From the NCBI GenBank assembly GCA_938074565.1, contig CALJEQ010000006.1, positions 310,001 through 374,000 of the forward strand: DNA of 64,000 nucleotides, read 5' to 3'. The stretch's first letter is position 1; every line of letters begins with the position of its first letter. The DNA is from an uncultured Alkaliphilus sp. Its GTDB lineage: Bacteria; Bacillota; Clostridia; Peptostreptococcales; Natronincolaceae. A program made the translations under genes and the position numbers. Under the pieces are notes generated by a model, which ran no database searches, was not told the origin of the DNA, and worked only from the letters and a program-made list of their open reading frames with translations. Of this stretch, positions 54,878 through 63,333 are shown in pieces.

Positions 54878-55729
54878 ATGATTCAGGTTAAGAATTTATA
54901 CCATGACTATTCAGGAAAAGGAAAACATGCAGTTAATGATATTTCTTTTGAAATAAACAAAGGTGAAATTTTTGGTTTTTTAGGCCCTAGTGGTGCAGGC
55001 AAAAGCACCGTACAAAATATTATGACAGGTCTACTGAAGTTACAAAAAGGAGAAGTTCTATATCAAGGAAAGGCTATTAACCAAATGAAAAACAGTTTCT
55101 ATAATGAAATTGGGGTTTCCTTTGAACATCCTAACCTATATGCAAAATTAACAGGATATGAAAACTTAAAATATTATGCTGGATTATTTAGTGTACCTAC
55201 TTTAGATCCTATGGAACTTTTGGAACGGGTGGGGTTACTGGAATCTGCCAATAAAAGAGCCAGTGCATATTCAAAGGGAATGAAACAAAGATTGGTGTTT
55301 GCCAGAGCACTTATTAATAATCCCAACATTTTATTCTTAGATGAACCAACCTCTGGGTTAGATCCTTCCACTGCCAATAAAATTAAAGAAATTATAAAAG
55401 AAAAACAACAGGATGGATGTACCATCTTCTTAACTACCCATAACATGTTTGCAGCAGAAGAATTATGTAACCATGTTGCATTCCTTAATGACGGTAAAAT
55501 TGTAGCATCAGATTCACCAAGAAACTTGAAATTGCAATATGGCGAAAATTCCGTTAAGGTAGAATATCAAAAAGATGGGCTAAAGAAAAAAATATTCTTC
55601 CTAGATAAAGAAGAAGATAAAAAAGAGTTTAATGAAATTGTTAATAAAGAAAAAATACAAACCATCCATACTCAGGAGGCTACCCTAGAACAAATTTTTA
55701 TCAAATTAACGGGAAGGGAGCTGGCATAA
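54878..55729 (+). CDS. ABC transporter ATP-binding protein
   Basis: A 283-residue ATPase subunit. Walker A GPSGAGKST, signature YSKGMKQRL (a variant of LSGGQ), Walker B ILFLDEPTSGLDP and the switch His in FLTTHNM are all present. The C-terminal ~80 residues resemble the regulatory extension of DrrA/NatA-type exporters. It powers the two permeases that follow. Its TAA overlaps the ATG of the first permease (TAATG), so the subunits are made in step. The probable role is export of a drug, peptide or other hydrophobic molecule. Confidence 0.95.
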   Translation: MIQVKNLYHDYSGKGKHAVNDISFEINKGEIFGFLGPSGAGKSTVQNIMTGLLKLQKGEVLYQGKAINQMKNSFYNEIGVSFEHPNLYAKLTGYENLKYYAGLFSVPTLDPMELLERVGLLESANKRASAYSKGMKQRLVFARALINNPNILFLDEPTSGLDPSTANKIKEIIKEKQQDGCTIFLTTHNMFAAEELCNHVAFLNDGKIVASDSPRNLKLQYGENSVKVEYQKDGLKKKIFFLDKEEDKKEFNEIVNKEKIQTIHTQEATLEQIFIKLTGRELA

Positions 55730-56766
55730 TGAAGGCATTTATAAATCTATTTAAAAAAGATATGGTAATCGCCCTTAGGAATGCCTTGATATGGGTTTTA
55801 ATAGGTACACTGGTACTACTGGTGGGTTTTGTAAGGTTTTTAATGCCAGAAGATTTTCAGCAGAATCAGAGCCAATACATTTATGATAAAAGCCAAGAAC
55901 AAGTATTACAAAAGGTATTTACCCAATCGGAGGGGGGAAATTTTACTATAGTCAATTCTCAAAAAGCACTAGAAGCGTCTTTAGAGAAAAACCCCTATAG
56001 TATAGGTGTGGTCTTTGAAGGAAGTATAGACCAACCACAATTTAGCATACTTCATCAAAAAAACATCAGTGAGAAAAACCAAAGAATTATTAATGCATCT
56101 TTAGAAAAACTAATAGCAGGGCTTAGAGGGATAGAAAGAACACAGCAGTATCAAGTAGAATTTCTTCGACAACAGGCTAAAGTAATCCCTAAAAATTTAA
56201 CGTCAGTTCCCGTTTTACTGACTTTTGAAGTATTAATTATTGGCTTTCTTTTCATTGCTGTTTTCATGTTTCAAGAGAAGAATGAAGGTAGTATCAGAGC
56301 TTATCAAATTAGCCCAGGGGGAGTGTTTCTATATATTATTTCAAAAGTTATGGTGTTTATAGTCATTGGGCTTTTGTATGGACTGTCCTTTGTTTTGCTG
56401 ACACTAGGCACTTCAGTAAACTTATTAACTTTATCTTTACTGATTGTATTAGGGGTTGCCCTATATACCTTAATTGGCATTATTGTAGCAGTATTCTTTA
56501 ATAATATATCTGACTGGTTTTTTGTGGGGATGGGGGTTTTAACATTAAATATACTTCCCGCTATTTCTTATGGGTTACCCACCTTTGCCCCTAAGTTTAT
56601 AACAATAATACCCTCATATTCAATTATGTCTGCTTTAAGGGAGGTTTTGTTTCCAACAGGTAAATCAATTGTACCTGCCTTGAATATGTTGATTATTGGA
56701 AATATACTAGCCTTTGGAATCTGTTATTTAGTGGTAAAACGTAGATTAATGAAGGAGGGACAATAA
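55729..56766 (+). CDS. ABC-2 type transporter permease
   Basis: A 345-residue permease of the ABC-2 layout: one N-terminal membrane helix (WVLIGTLVLLVGFVRFLM), a ~150-residue extracytoplasmic region, then five to six helices beginning VLLTFEVLIIGFLFIAVFMF. FQEKNEGSIRAYQISPGG is the conserved coupling segment of this family. It pairs with the next gene as a heterodimer. It overlaps the genes on both sides by TAATG junctions. Confidence 0.9.
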   Translation: MKAFINLFKKDMVIALRNALIWVLIGTLVLLVGFVRFLMPEDFQQNQSQYIYDKSQEQVLQKVFTQSEGGNFTIVNSQKALEASLEKNPYSIGVVFEGSIDQPQFSILHQKNISEKNQRIINASLEKLIAGLRGIERTQQYQVEFLRQQAKVIPKNLTSVPVLLTFEVLIIGFLFIAVFMFQEKNEGSIRAYQISPGGVFLYIISKVMVFIVIGLLYGLSFVLLTLGTSVNLLTLSLLIVLGVALYTLIGIIVAVFFNNISDWFFVGMGVLTLNILPAISYGLPTFAPKFITIIPSYSIMSALREVLFPTGKSIVPALNMLIIGNILAFGICYLVVKRRLMKEGQ

Positions 56767-57764
56767 TGAAGGCTATAGTAAACATAATGCGACAAGATAT
56801 AACCACTGCCTTAAGGGATAATATTGTCATCTATTTAATAATTGCACCTTTGTTATTCTCCTTTGGCTTGAGATTTTTTCTTCCTTCCGTTGAAAAGGCA
56901 GAGTTAAGTTTTGCAGTGGATATTGGTATTCAAAAAGAAATAGCAGAAAATTTAGAGACTTATGCTAAAGTTGAACTTTTTAATGGGGAAGAAGCTGTTA
57001 AAAGAAGGGTAGAAGCTATTGATTCAGTACCTGGAGTTTTAATGGTAGATGGTGAATTAACCCTTATCTTTGAAGGAAATGAAGAATCTCAAGTGATGGA
57101 AACTTATAAAAGTATTTTGGATCAAGTTACCTTTGGTGAAGAGCTGATTACAGTCCAGCACCAATTCATTGGAACAGATAAGTCAGTTTTATTAGAGATG
57201 TTGACCATAGTGGTAATTATGTTGGCAAGCTTATTTGGTGGAGTAGTTTCTGGTTTTAATATTGTGGCAGAAAAGGAGTCCAACGCAATTAGAGCCATGT
57301 CGGTTTCGCCAGTTTCAACTTTTGTTTATATTGCCGCCAGAGGACTGTTAGCACTGATTATTGGGACTACAATAGCCATAGCCTCAAGTTTTATTATGGC
57401 GGGGCGGACCATTAACTATATGCAACTGGTGATAGCTTTATTGGCTTCCTTTGGCATTACAATAATAATTACTATGATTATGGGACGATTTGCCAATAAT
57501 CAAATATCAGCCATTGCCGTAATAAAGGTGCTTATGCCAATTTATTTAACAGTGCCTATTATGTCTGTATTTATTAATGAAAAATTCCATTATTTATTTT
57601 ACTGGTTACCAAACTATTGGCAGTTTCAATTATTAAGTAATATCTATTTTGCAGGACCCCAAAGGTTTTCCTTTGCCCTAGCAACTATTTTAACCTTTAT
57701 CACCAGTACAATCTTTATGTTACTGGTCAGTAGGTCATTTAGTAAGCAATTAAAACTAAGATAG
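56766..57764 (+). CDS. ABC-2 type transporter permease
   Basis: A 332-residue paralogue of the preceding permease with the same design: N-terminal helix IVIYLIIAPLLFSFGLRFF, extracytoplasmic domain, then a helical bundle starting LLEMLTIVVIMLASLFGG and the coupling segment AEKESNAIRAMSVSP. With its neighbour and the ATPase it forms a complete exporter. The substrate is unknown. Confidence 0.9.
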   Translation: MKAIVNIMRQDITTALRDNIVIYLIIAPLLFSFGLRFFLPSVEKAELSFAVDIGIQKEIAENLETYAKVELFNGEEAVKRRVEAIDSVPGVLMVDGELTLIFEGNEESQVMETYKSILDQVTFGEELITVQHQFIGTDKSVLLEMLTIVVIMLASLFGGVVSGFNIVAEKESNAIRAMSVSPVSTFVYIAARGLLALIIGTTIAIASSFIMAGRTINYMQLVIALLASFGITIIITMIMGRFANNQISAIAVIKVLMPIYLTVPIMSVFINEKFHYLFYWLPNYWQFQLLSNIYFAGPQRFSFALATILTFITSTIFMLLVSRSFSKQLKLR

Positions 57765-57775
57765 GAGGGGTAAAA

Positions 57776-57895
57776 ATGATATTAACATGGTATTGGTGGT
57801 TACTGATTGGTATAGTTGTTTTAACAGGAGGATATTTTAAACTAAAGTTATTAAAAAAACTTATGAATAAAAAGAGTACTGAAATAGATGAATAA
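57776..57895 (+). CDS. 39-residue single-span membrane protein
   Basis: A small ORF with an excellent ribosome site (AGGAGGGG, 7 bases before the ATG), 11 bp after the second permease and before the operon terminator. Residues 4-20 (TWYWWLLIGIVVLTGGY) form one hydrophobic helix, followed by a Lys-rich tail (KLKLLKKLMNKK). It may be a small accessory subunit of the exporter. Confidence 0.7.
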   Translation: MILTWYWWLLIGIVVLTGGYFKLKLLKKLMNKKSTEIDE

Positions 57896-57924
57896 ATTTA
57901 TTGAAATCTTCAAATCTTAACTAA

Positions 57925-57962
57925 AAAATACAGAACTTTCTTAGGGAAGTTCTGTATTTTAG
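57925..57962 (+). terminator. Operon terminator
   Basis: AAAATACAGAACTT pairs perfectly with AAGTTCTGTATTTT (14 bp, 8-base loop) and ends the ABC-transporter operon. Confidence 0.92.
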
Positions 57963-58193
57963 TTATATGTAGTACAGTTGAAGCTCTTTGTTTTGAATGA
58001 GTATGAGATAGCTATATATTTTTAGGGAAATTGTATTTTATAATATTTGAAATACATGTTTTAATAAAAATGAGGGTATTTTAAGGGATATGGACAAAAA
58101 TATGGAAAAATTCTTAAAGCTATAGTAAGATGTATAAGTAAGTGTATTGTAAATACATAAAAACCAGTTAAAATAATGAAAGGATGATTGAGT

Positions 58194-58718
58194 ATGACAA
58201 CACAAAACCCAGTTGTAACCATTACAATGGAAAATGGAAACCAAATGAAGGTGGAGCTTTATCCTGAAATCGCTCCAAATACAGTAAATAACTTTATTTC
58301 TTTAGTAAAAAAAGGATTCTATAATGGAGTAATATTCCACAGAGTTATTCCAGGTTTTATGATTCAAGGGGGAGATCCACAAGGTCTTGGTATTGGAGGA
58401 CCAGGTTACTCTATCAAAGGAGAATTTAGTGGAAATGGTTTCAAGAATGACCTAAGACATACAAAGGGAGTTCTATCAATGGCTAGATCTCAAAGTCCTA
58501 ATTCAGCAGGGTCTCAGTTCTTTATTATGACAGCAACATCACCCCATTTAGATGGACAATATGCAGCCTTTGGTAAAGTAATTGAAGGAATAGAAGAAGC
58601 TGATAGAATTGTTTCTGTTGATAGAAACCATCAAGATAAGCCTTATGAAGAGCAAAAAATGAAGGAAGTTACAGTAGAAACATTTGGTGTGGAATATCCA
58701 GAACCAGAAACAATGTAG
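58194..58718 (+). CDS. Cyclophilin-type peptidyl-prolyl isomerase
   Basis: A 174-residue cytosolic cyclophilin. Family motifs: NNFISLVKKGFYNGVIFHRVIPGFMIQGGDP with the catalytic Arg in FHRV, GVLSMARSQSPNSAGSQFFIM, and LDGQYAAFGKVIEG. It speeds proline isomerisation during protein folding. A TTG at 58188 is in frame, but the ATG at 58194 gives better spacing to GAAAGGA. It is monocistronic. Confidence 0.95.
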   Translation: MTTQNPVVTITMENGNQMKVELYPEIAPNTVNNFISLVKKGFYNGVIFHRVIPGFMIQGGDPQGLGIGGPGYSIKGEFSGNGFKNDLRHTKGVLSMARSQSPNSAGSQFFIMTATSPHLDGQYAAFGKVIEGIEEADRIVSVDRNHQDKPYEEQKMKEVTVETFGVEYPEPETM

Positions 58719-58762
58719 TTTAAGTTTAATTCAATTATAACAAGCTTAATATAAAATAATTT

Positions 58763-58797
58763 AAAGGGAGATAAGCCAATGTGGGTTTATCTCCTTT
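58763..58797 (+). terminator. Hairpin after the cyclophilin gene
   Basis: AAAGGGAGATAAGCC pairs with GGGTTTATCTCCTTT with a single-base bulge. No long T run follows, so it is a weaker terminator candidate. Confidence 0.55.
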
Positions 58798-58928
58798 AGC
58801 ATTTTCACCATCAGTAGCATAAAATGGATAGGGAGTTTTTTGAAACATAAAAAAGTACAACTATTAAATATATGAAATAGAACAAAAAATTATGTTAAAA
58901 AAAACACCAAATTCTTATTTCTTGAATA

Positions 58929-58957
58929 GTATATTATTACAGTTGAATTACAGACTG
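58929..58957 (+). promoter_or_regulatory. Possible sigma-E promoter of the cotJ operon
   Basis: GTATATT at 58929-58935 resembles a sporulation sigma-E -35. A weak -10-like TTACAGACT lies about 13-14 bp downstream. cotJ is sigma-E controlled in Bacillus subtilis. The -10 match is poor. Confidence 0.3.
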
Positions 58958-58985
58958 ACTAAGAACTTAAAGGAGGAAACAAAGA

Positions 58986-59207
58986 ATGTATCATCATGAC
59001 CCAAGATACTACAAACCAATGACACATCATCATGGAATTTATCCAATTCCTTTTATGCCTGCCTGTGTGAAGTATGCAAATGCATATATACCTTATCAAT
59101 GCTATGTTCAAGCATATCCATTACCAGAAGCACTAATGAGAGGAACACTATTCCCAGAGCTTTATCAGCCTTATATTCCAGAGAAGAAATTAAAAAAGGG
59201 GGAATAG
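58986..59207 (+). CDS. cotJA: Spore coat protein CotJA
   Basis: A 73-residue protein with the CotJA signature: AYIPYQCYVQAYPLPEALMRGTLFPELYQPY. It is a small spore-coat component made in the mother cell and assembled with CotJC. A strong AAAGGAGG precedes the ATG. It is the first gene of cotJABC, four bases before cotJB. Confidence 0.95.
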   Translation: MYHHDPRYYKPMTHHHGIYPIPFMPACVKYANAYIPYQCYVQAYPLPEALMRGTLFPELYQPYIPEKKLKKGE

Positions 59208-59210
59208 ATA

Positions 59211-59468
59211 ATGATGCATGAACAATTGGCATTTTTAAGACAAATTCAAGAAGTTGAATTTGCGGCATTAGAATTAAACCTATATTTAGATACCCATATG
59301 GATGATCAACGGGCATTAATGGAATATAACCAACATGTTAAACATTTAGCAATGTTAAAACAACAATATGAAATGTGCTATGGTCCACTGTTAAATTTTG
59401 GTTTTTCCCCTAGTCAGTATCCATGGCAATGGCTACAAGGTCCATGGCCATGGGAACAAGTTTACTAA
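59211..59468 (+). CDS. cotJB: Spore coat protein CotJB
   Basis: An 85-residue protein matching CotJB: LAFLRQIQEVEFAALELNLYLDTH, then RALMEYNQHVKHLAMLKQQYEMCYGPL and a Trp/Pro-rich end (PWQWLQGPWPWE). Two adjacent ATG codons make the exact first residue uncertain by one. It is a spore-coat component, co-transcribed with cotJA and the split cotJC. Confidence 0.95.
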   Translation: MMHEQLAFLRQIQEVEFAALELNLYLDTHMDDQRALMEYNQHVKHLAMLKQQYEMCYGPLLNFGFSPSQYPWQWLQGPWPWEQVY

Positions 59469-59489
59469 TATTAAGGAGGGAAAATATAA

Positions 59490-59696
59490 ATGTGGATCTA
59501 TGAAAAAAAATTACAATATCCTGTAAAAATTTGCAAGCCTGACTTGAGAATGGCTAGATACCTATTAACTCAATATGGAGGTCCAGATGGAGAATTATCT
59601 GCGGCTCTAAGATATTTAAATCAGCGTTATACAATACCTACTAACGAAGCAAAGGCATTATTAACAGATATTGGTACAGAAGAATTAGCACCATAA
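59490..59696 (+). pseudogene. cotJC: cotJC, 5' part (interrupted by an excisable element)
   Basis: The first ~67 codons of CotJC, a spore-coat manganese-catalase-family protein: MWIYEKKLQYPVKICKPDLRMARYLL, then TDIGTEELA. The frame stops two codons after the 18-bp repeat (Pro, stop). In Mn catalases the motif E-x-x-H after GTEE supplies metal ligands. Here the His is lost because the insertion falls exactly inside that motif. Joining base 59689 to base 62961 restores GTEELAHVEVI and a 190-residue frame, matching the ~189 residues of Bacillus CotJC. It is therefore not a dead gene but probably one rebuilt by excision in the mother cell. Confidence 0.93.
59672..59689 (+). repeat. Left attachment site (18-bp direct repeat)
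   Basis: TGGTACAGAAGAATTAGC, identical to 62943-62960. It encodes GTEELA of CotJC in the same frame at both ends. This is the core at which the serine recombinase would join the flanks. Confidence 0.92.
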
Positions 59697-60038
59697 TGGT
59701 GTCGGTAATATTAACTGTTGAAAAACTGTAAAAAATCACCTTTACGTATTTCTGTATAAGCTACAGTTGCTAATTTTTTGTTCCTGTAAAATGAAGGCTT
59801 TTGATTAGTCTACATTTTGTTGATTTTATCTACAATCTAAAACTAAACATTAGTTATATTTGGTTATCATTTGTGTTTATAGTAGTTTTAAAATACAAAA
59901 TAAGGTAAAATAATAGTATAGTGTTAAATATGTATTTAAGATACTACTGAATATAGATGATATAACTATGGGTTAAAATATTTAAAAATGATAAACTGTA
60001 AATATTAATATTACTTAGTTTGTATAAGGAGAATTAAA
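59697..60038. other. Left non-coding part of the element
   Basis: About 340 bp of AT-rich DNA with no gene seen. It precedes the MntA-like gene and must contain its promoter; no clear hexamer pair was found. AAGGAG at about 60027 is the ribosome site of that gene. Confidence 0.4.
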
Positions 60039-60446
60039 ATGTATTTAACTGAGGACGTTAAAAATAAAATAGTAGACTATTTAATAAATAAATTAAAACC
60101 AAAGTTTATCTATCTCTTTGGTTCTTTTGCTAAAGGAGAGGGAAGAGAAGATAGTGATATTGATATAGCTATTTTTACAGATGAAATAATTAGTTCATAT
60201 GAACTTTTTATAACTGCCAACAACTTGTCTTTTGATGTGAAAAGAGATGTTCAAATTGTGCATTTAAAAGATGTAAGTACAGTGTTTGCTGCACAAATTG
60301 TGGGAACGAGAGAGGTTTTGTATTGTGAAGATGAACTAACTATGGATTATTATAATATAAGGACCTTTAAGGATTATGCAAAGCTAAATGAAGAAAGAAA
60401 GATTGTATTGGATGCAATAGAAAGGGATGGGAAAATATATGAATAA
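60039..60446 (+). CDS. mntA: MntA-like nucleotidyltransferase antitoxin
   Basis: A 135-residue minimal nucleotidyltransferase. The signature GSFAKGEGREDSDIDIAIF (GSx10DxD) lies at about residues 28-46 with both catalytic Asp residues. In HepT/MntA systems this enzyme AMPylates the HepT toxin and so neutralises it. It is directly followed by a HepT-like gene. In a mobile element such a pair can stabilise inheritance. The start follows AAGGAG. Confidence 0.88.
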   Translation: MYLTEDVKNKIVDYLINKLKPKFIYLFGSFAKGEGREDSDIDIAIFTDEIISSYELFITANNLSFDVKRDVQIVHLKDVSTVFAAQIVGTREVLYCEDELTMDYYNIRTFKDYAKLNEERKIVLDAIERDGKIYE

Positions 60447-60488
60447 AGATGTTTATATAATAAGATTGGCATTATTGAAAGGTGTTTA

Positions 60489-60845
60489 ATGAGAATTGAA
60501 GAAGTATATAATGAAAATCCTAACAATCTTACAGATTATACCAAACAAGACTCTATTATACTAAATATACAAAGGGCAGTTGAAGCCACTATTGATATTG
60601 CAATGTATGTGGTTTCTGTAAAAAAGTTAGGAATTCCTCAAAATAGCAGAGATGCCTTTGAAGTATTAAATAATCATGGAATAATAGATGAAGTTATGCT
60701 AAAAAAAATAAAGACAATGATTGGATTTAGAAATATAGCTGTACATAACTATCAAAAGCTCAATCTAGATGTTTTGCAGAAGGTAATAGAAAATCATCTA
60801 GAAGACTTTCAAGAATATATATATTCTATTAATAAAAACACTTAA
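60489..60845 (+). CDS. hepT: HepT-like HEPN toxin, N-terminal frameshift
   Basis: A 118-residue HEPN protein with the RNase motif R-x4-H-x-Y (RNIAVHNY). HepT proteins normally start MNKDV.. about 17 residues earlier. An ATG at 60439, overlapping the mntA stop, does begin MNKDVYII.. but that frame ends at 60489. One extra A in the run at 60478-60480 would join it as ..KRCLMRIEEVY. So either a one-base deletion has broken the toxin, or translation restarts at 60489, which has GAAAGGTG upstream. Catalytic residues are intact in the visible frame. The missing helix is part of the HEPN bundle. Confidence 0.75.
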   Translation: MRIEEVYNENPNNLTDYTKQDSIILNIQRAVEATIDIAMYVVSVKKLGIPQNSRDAFEVLNNHGIIDEVMLKKIKTMIGFRNIAVHNYQKLNLDVLQKVIENHLEDFQEYIYSINKNT

Positions 60846-60887
60846 TCAATCTATAGTGGGTATAAAGTGATAAGTGTTAGATTATAT

Positions 60888-62480
60888 TTAAAGTTGAGGT
60901 AACTTGGGGTAAAGGGCAATTTGAAAAGCATCAGTTTTTTTGTTCCATCTACCTCCAATTTCTTTAGTATACACAACTTTTTCAAGAACTTCTTTAAGAA
61001 GATAATTTTTTTTCCTTAGATCATTAGTAGCATTATATAATTCCAGTATCTTTTCAACCTTTGGAATGATATTAATTTTGCTATCGTTCTTATTAATTAT
61101 CTGTTGTAGATTTGTGATAAGGGTAGCTTTATGGTTTTCAACTATGCTTAATTCATCAGTAATTGTTTTTGAACGTTGAAGAAACATTTTAGGGGAGTAT
61201 ACACCCTGTTCTAATAAATTATGTATGTTTTTCATCTGCATTTCTAAAGTTTTTATCTGCTCATCTAGTTTTTTAATAGTCTTCTTTTTTATATCAAGTT
61301 GTAAATTAAGGGTGTTTTTCTTTTCAGTTCCTTTTAAACTCCAATCTATTCTATAGTTATCAAGCCATTTTTCTAAAGACAATAAAAGGTGTTTTTCAAC
61401 AAGGTGTAATTGCGAACTTACATTTTTGCAAGCTGTTACAGGACACATAAGAGTATCTGGTTGTCGCTTACCACTTGGGCGGCGAACCATCCTTCGACCA
61501 CATATCCCACAGATGATTAAGCTCGACAATGGGTTTTTAACTTTCTTATGGTTTGCTATGGGAGGAGTTGAATTATTGGCAAGATAATGCTGTGCCAGTT
61601 CCCAAGTATCATTATCTACAATAGCTTCATGTAGCCCATCAACTAAAATACAATCTTTTGGATTTGCCCTTGGTCGTTCTTTTTTCATTTCACCATCAAT
61701 TATCTTTTTTCTAACAGGACGAGAATTCCAACGAATTTTACCTACATAGACTGGATTTTTTAGTATGTCTAGTAGAGAAGAGGCAACCCAAGTTGTACCC
61801 CTCATTGGAGGTATCCCAAGTTCATTTAATTTACCTGCAATTGATGCAGTACCTAGACGTTTATATGATATATTACACTGATATTCTCCCTTAGTATATA
61901 GTTCAAAGATAAGTTTTACTATCTCTGCCTGATCAGGATTTATTTCTAATGTATAGCCTTTCTCTTTTGCTAATTTTTTCCTAGTATATCCATATGGTGG
62001 CTGTGAGCCAAGATATTTACCTTCTTTAACAGATTCAATTCTTCCTCTTTGTAAACGTCGGTTAATGGTTTTATACTCACGCCTAGACATAAATAGACCA
62101 AATTCAAAGTATTCTTCATCAAACTCATTATTTGGGTCGTAGGTTTTCATGGGGGTAATAATTTTACAGTTTGAATATTTAAAGGTTTGTGCAACTATGC
62201 CCTGATCTATGGTATCTCCACGGGCAAGTCGTTCAACCTCCATTACTAAAACGCCATTCCAAGTTCCCTCTTCAACTTCTGAAAGAAGCTGTTGCATAAC
62301 TGGGCGGGAGGAAATGGTTTCCCCAGAAACTATTTCTTTATATATTTTTGTAATGCTTAATTTGTATTTTTCTGATAACTCCAATAAAGCCCGTTCATGT
62401 CTAACAAGGGTTTCACCTTCTCCTCTTAATTCGGCTTCAATGTCAGTTCTTGATTTTCTTAAATAGATACAATATGTCAT
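60888..62480 (-). CDS. Large serine site-specific recombinase (SpoIVCA-like)
   Basis: A 530-residue recombinase. The resolvase domain (about 1-140) has the nucleophile Ser in YLRKSR (residue 10) and VLVMEVERLARGD. A recombinase domain (about 160-280) contains LGSQPPYGYTRKK. A zinc ribbon, CGICGRRM...CPVTAC, lies at about 330-355, followed by a long coiled coil (about 395-460). Enzymes of this type join two short sites without a host factor, and in sporulating bacteria SpoIVCA, SpsM-element SprA and others excise intervening elements. It lies inside the split cotJC and is the obvious excisionase for the 18-bp repeats. Expression in the mother cell would be expected. Confidence 0.95.
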   Translation of the reverse strand: MTYCIYLRKSRTDIEAELRGEGETLVRHERALLELSEKYKLSITKIYKEIVSGETISSRPVMQQLLSEVEEGTWNGVLVMEVERLARGDTIDQGIVAQTFKYSNCKIITPMKTYDPNNEFDEEYFEFGLFMSRREYKTINRRLQRGRIESVKEGKYLGSQPPYGYTRKKLAKEKGYTLEINPDQAEIVKLIFELYTKGEYQCNISYKRLGTASIAGKLNELGIPPMRGTTWVASSLLDILKNPVYVGKIRWNSRPVRKKIIDGEMKKERPRANPKDCILVDGLHEAIVDNDTWELAQHYLANNSTPPIANHKKVKNPLSSLIICGICGRRMVRRPSGKRQPDTLMCPVTACKNVSSQLHLVEKHLLLSLEKWLDNYRIDWSLKGTEKKNTLNLQLDIKKKTIKKLDEQIKTLEMQMKNIHNLLEQGVYSPKMFLQRSKTITDELSIVENHKATLITNLQQIINKNDSKINIIPKVEKILELYNATNDLRKKNYLLKEVLEKVVYTKEIGGRWNKKTDAFQIALYPKLPQL

Positions 62481-62698
62481 TTAAATTCCCCACTATTCAA
62501 TATTTATTAGAAATTAACCTTAAGGTTTTTTATAGTAATAGTACAATCATGGGATGGCATAGCTTATATCAGTTTTTAAATTTAGTTGTTAAGGCTAATG
62601 CTACAAGTTTCATAGTATTTGTTAACTAATATATCATTCTCTATTAAAAATATTAGTAAGTTATTAAAAAAATTCCAAATACTTTTGGGGGGGTTGAA

Positions 62699-62875
62699 AT
62701 GAAGGAAGTTCAAGAAAATGGAAATATAGTTGCAGAATATTTACAGGGGAATGTAAGGGTTGAAATTTTCAATAATGCATATACGGGAAAAACAGAGAAG
62801 GATATAGATGGCGTTTTGAAGAGAATAGCTGATATTGGGTGGAGAATTATTAACGAAATAGAAGAAAAAGACTGA
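62699..62875 (+). CDS. 58-residue ORF, candidate recombination directionality factor
   Basis: A small ORF with a GGGGGGG ribosome site 5 bases before the ATG. It encodes 58 residues beginning MKEVQENGNIVAEYLQGNVR and ending DGVLKRIADIGWRIINEIEEKD: a short beta-rich start and a C-terminal helix. It lies 68 bp from the right attachment site, divergent from the recombinase gene. Serine-recombinase elements use small accessory proteins to drive excision (SprB of SPbeta is also 58 residues). I infer that role from size and position only; I do not recognise its sequence. Confidence 0.6.
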   Translation: MKEVQENGNIVAEYLQGNVRVEIFNNAYTGKTEKDIDGVLKRIADIGWRIINEIEEKD

Positions 62876-62942
62876 TGATAACAACTAAAGAGTAGCCTTT
62901 ATCTATTTAAGTAGCTATGTTGATAAGTTACCTACAACACTA

Positions 62943-62960
62943 TGGTACAGAAGAATTAGC
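62943..62960 (+). repeat. Right attachment site (18-bp direct repeat)
   Basis: TGGTACAGAAGAATTAGC, identical to 59672-59689. Followed by CCATGTAG, it continues the CotJC reading frame with His-Val, completing the metal-binding E-x-x-H. Confidence 0.92.
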
Positions 62961-63333
62961 CCATGTAGAAGTAATAGTAACAATGATCTATCAATTAATG
63001 AAGGATGCCACCGTTGAAGAATTAGAAGCAGCTGGATTAGGGTCAAATTACGCTATAAGGGATGGCGCTCTATTCTATACAGATGCCAATGGAGTACCTT
63101 GGACAGCAACATATATTCAAGCCCATGCTGACCCCGTAACAGATTTACATGAAGATATGGCGGCAGAACAAAAAGCCAGAGCAGTATATGAGCATTTATT
63201 GAACTTAACAGACGATCCTGGGTTAAAAGATACTTTAAGATTTTTAAGAGAAAGAGAAGTTGTACATTTCCAAAGATTTGGGGAAGCGTTAAGAATAGTT
63301 CAAGAATATCAAGATGCTAAGAAGATATTTTAA
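62943..63333 (+). pseudogene. cotJC: cotJC, 3' part
   Basis: The remaining ~123 codons of CotJC: HVEVIVTMIYQLMKDATVEELEAAGLG, VPWTATYIQAHADPVTDLHEDMAAEQKARAVYEHLL and LREREVVHFQRFGEAL, the last two with the second set of manganese ligands (E and H) of the catalase fold. The frame runs back to an ATG at 62917, but that stretch (LISYLQHY) belongs to the element and has no ribosome site. It is expressed only after joining to 59490-59689. Confidence 0.93.

Larger units (their letters stand above)
59672..62960. mobile_element. Skin-like sporulation intervening element in cotJC
   Basis: A 3271-bp element (3289 bp with both repeat copies) bounded by an 18-bp direct repeat within cotJC. It carries an MntA/HepT pair, a large serine recombinase (minus strand) and a 58-residue ORF near the right end. 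Excision leaves one repeat copy and an intact in-frame cotJC. Elements of this kind split sigK, spoVFB, spsM and gerE in other spore formers and are removed in the mother cell, which is a terminal cell, so the germ line keeps the element. Confidence 0.9.

Noticed and set aside
53858-57895. ABC exporter operon as part of the biosynthetic cluster
   Set aside because: It has its own promoter, regulator and terminator and lies 15 kb away.
59490-59696. Truncated cotJC as an ordinary pseudogene
   Set aside because: The missing 3' part is intact 3.3 kb downstream in the same frame, with an exact 18-bp repeat at both break points and a recombinase between them.
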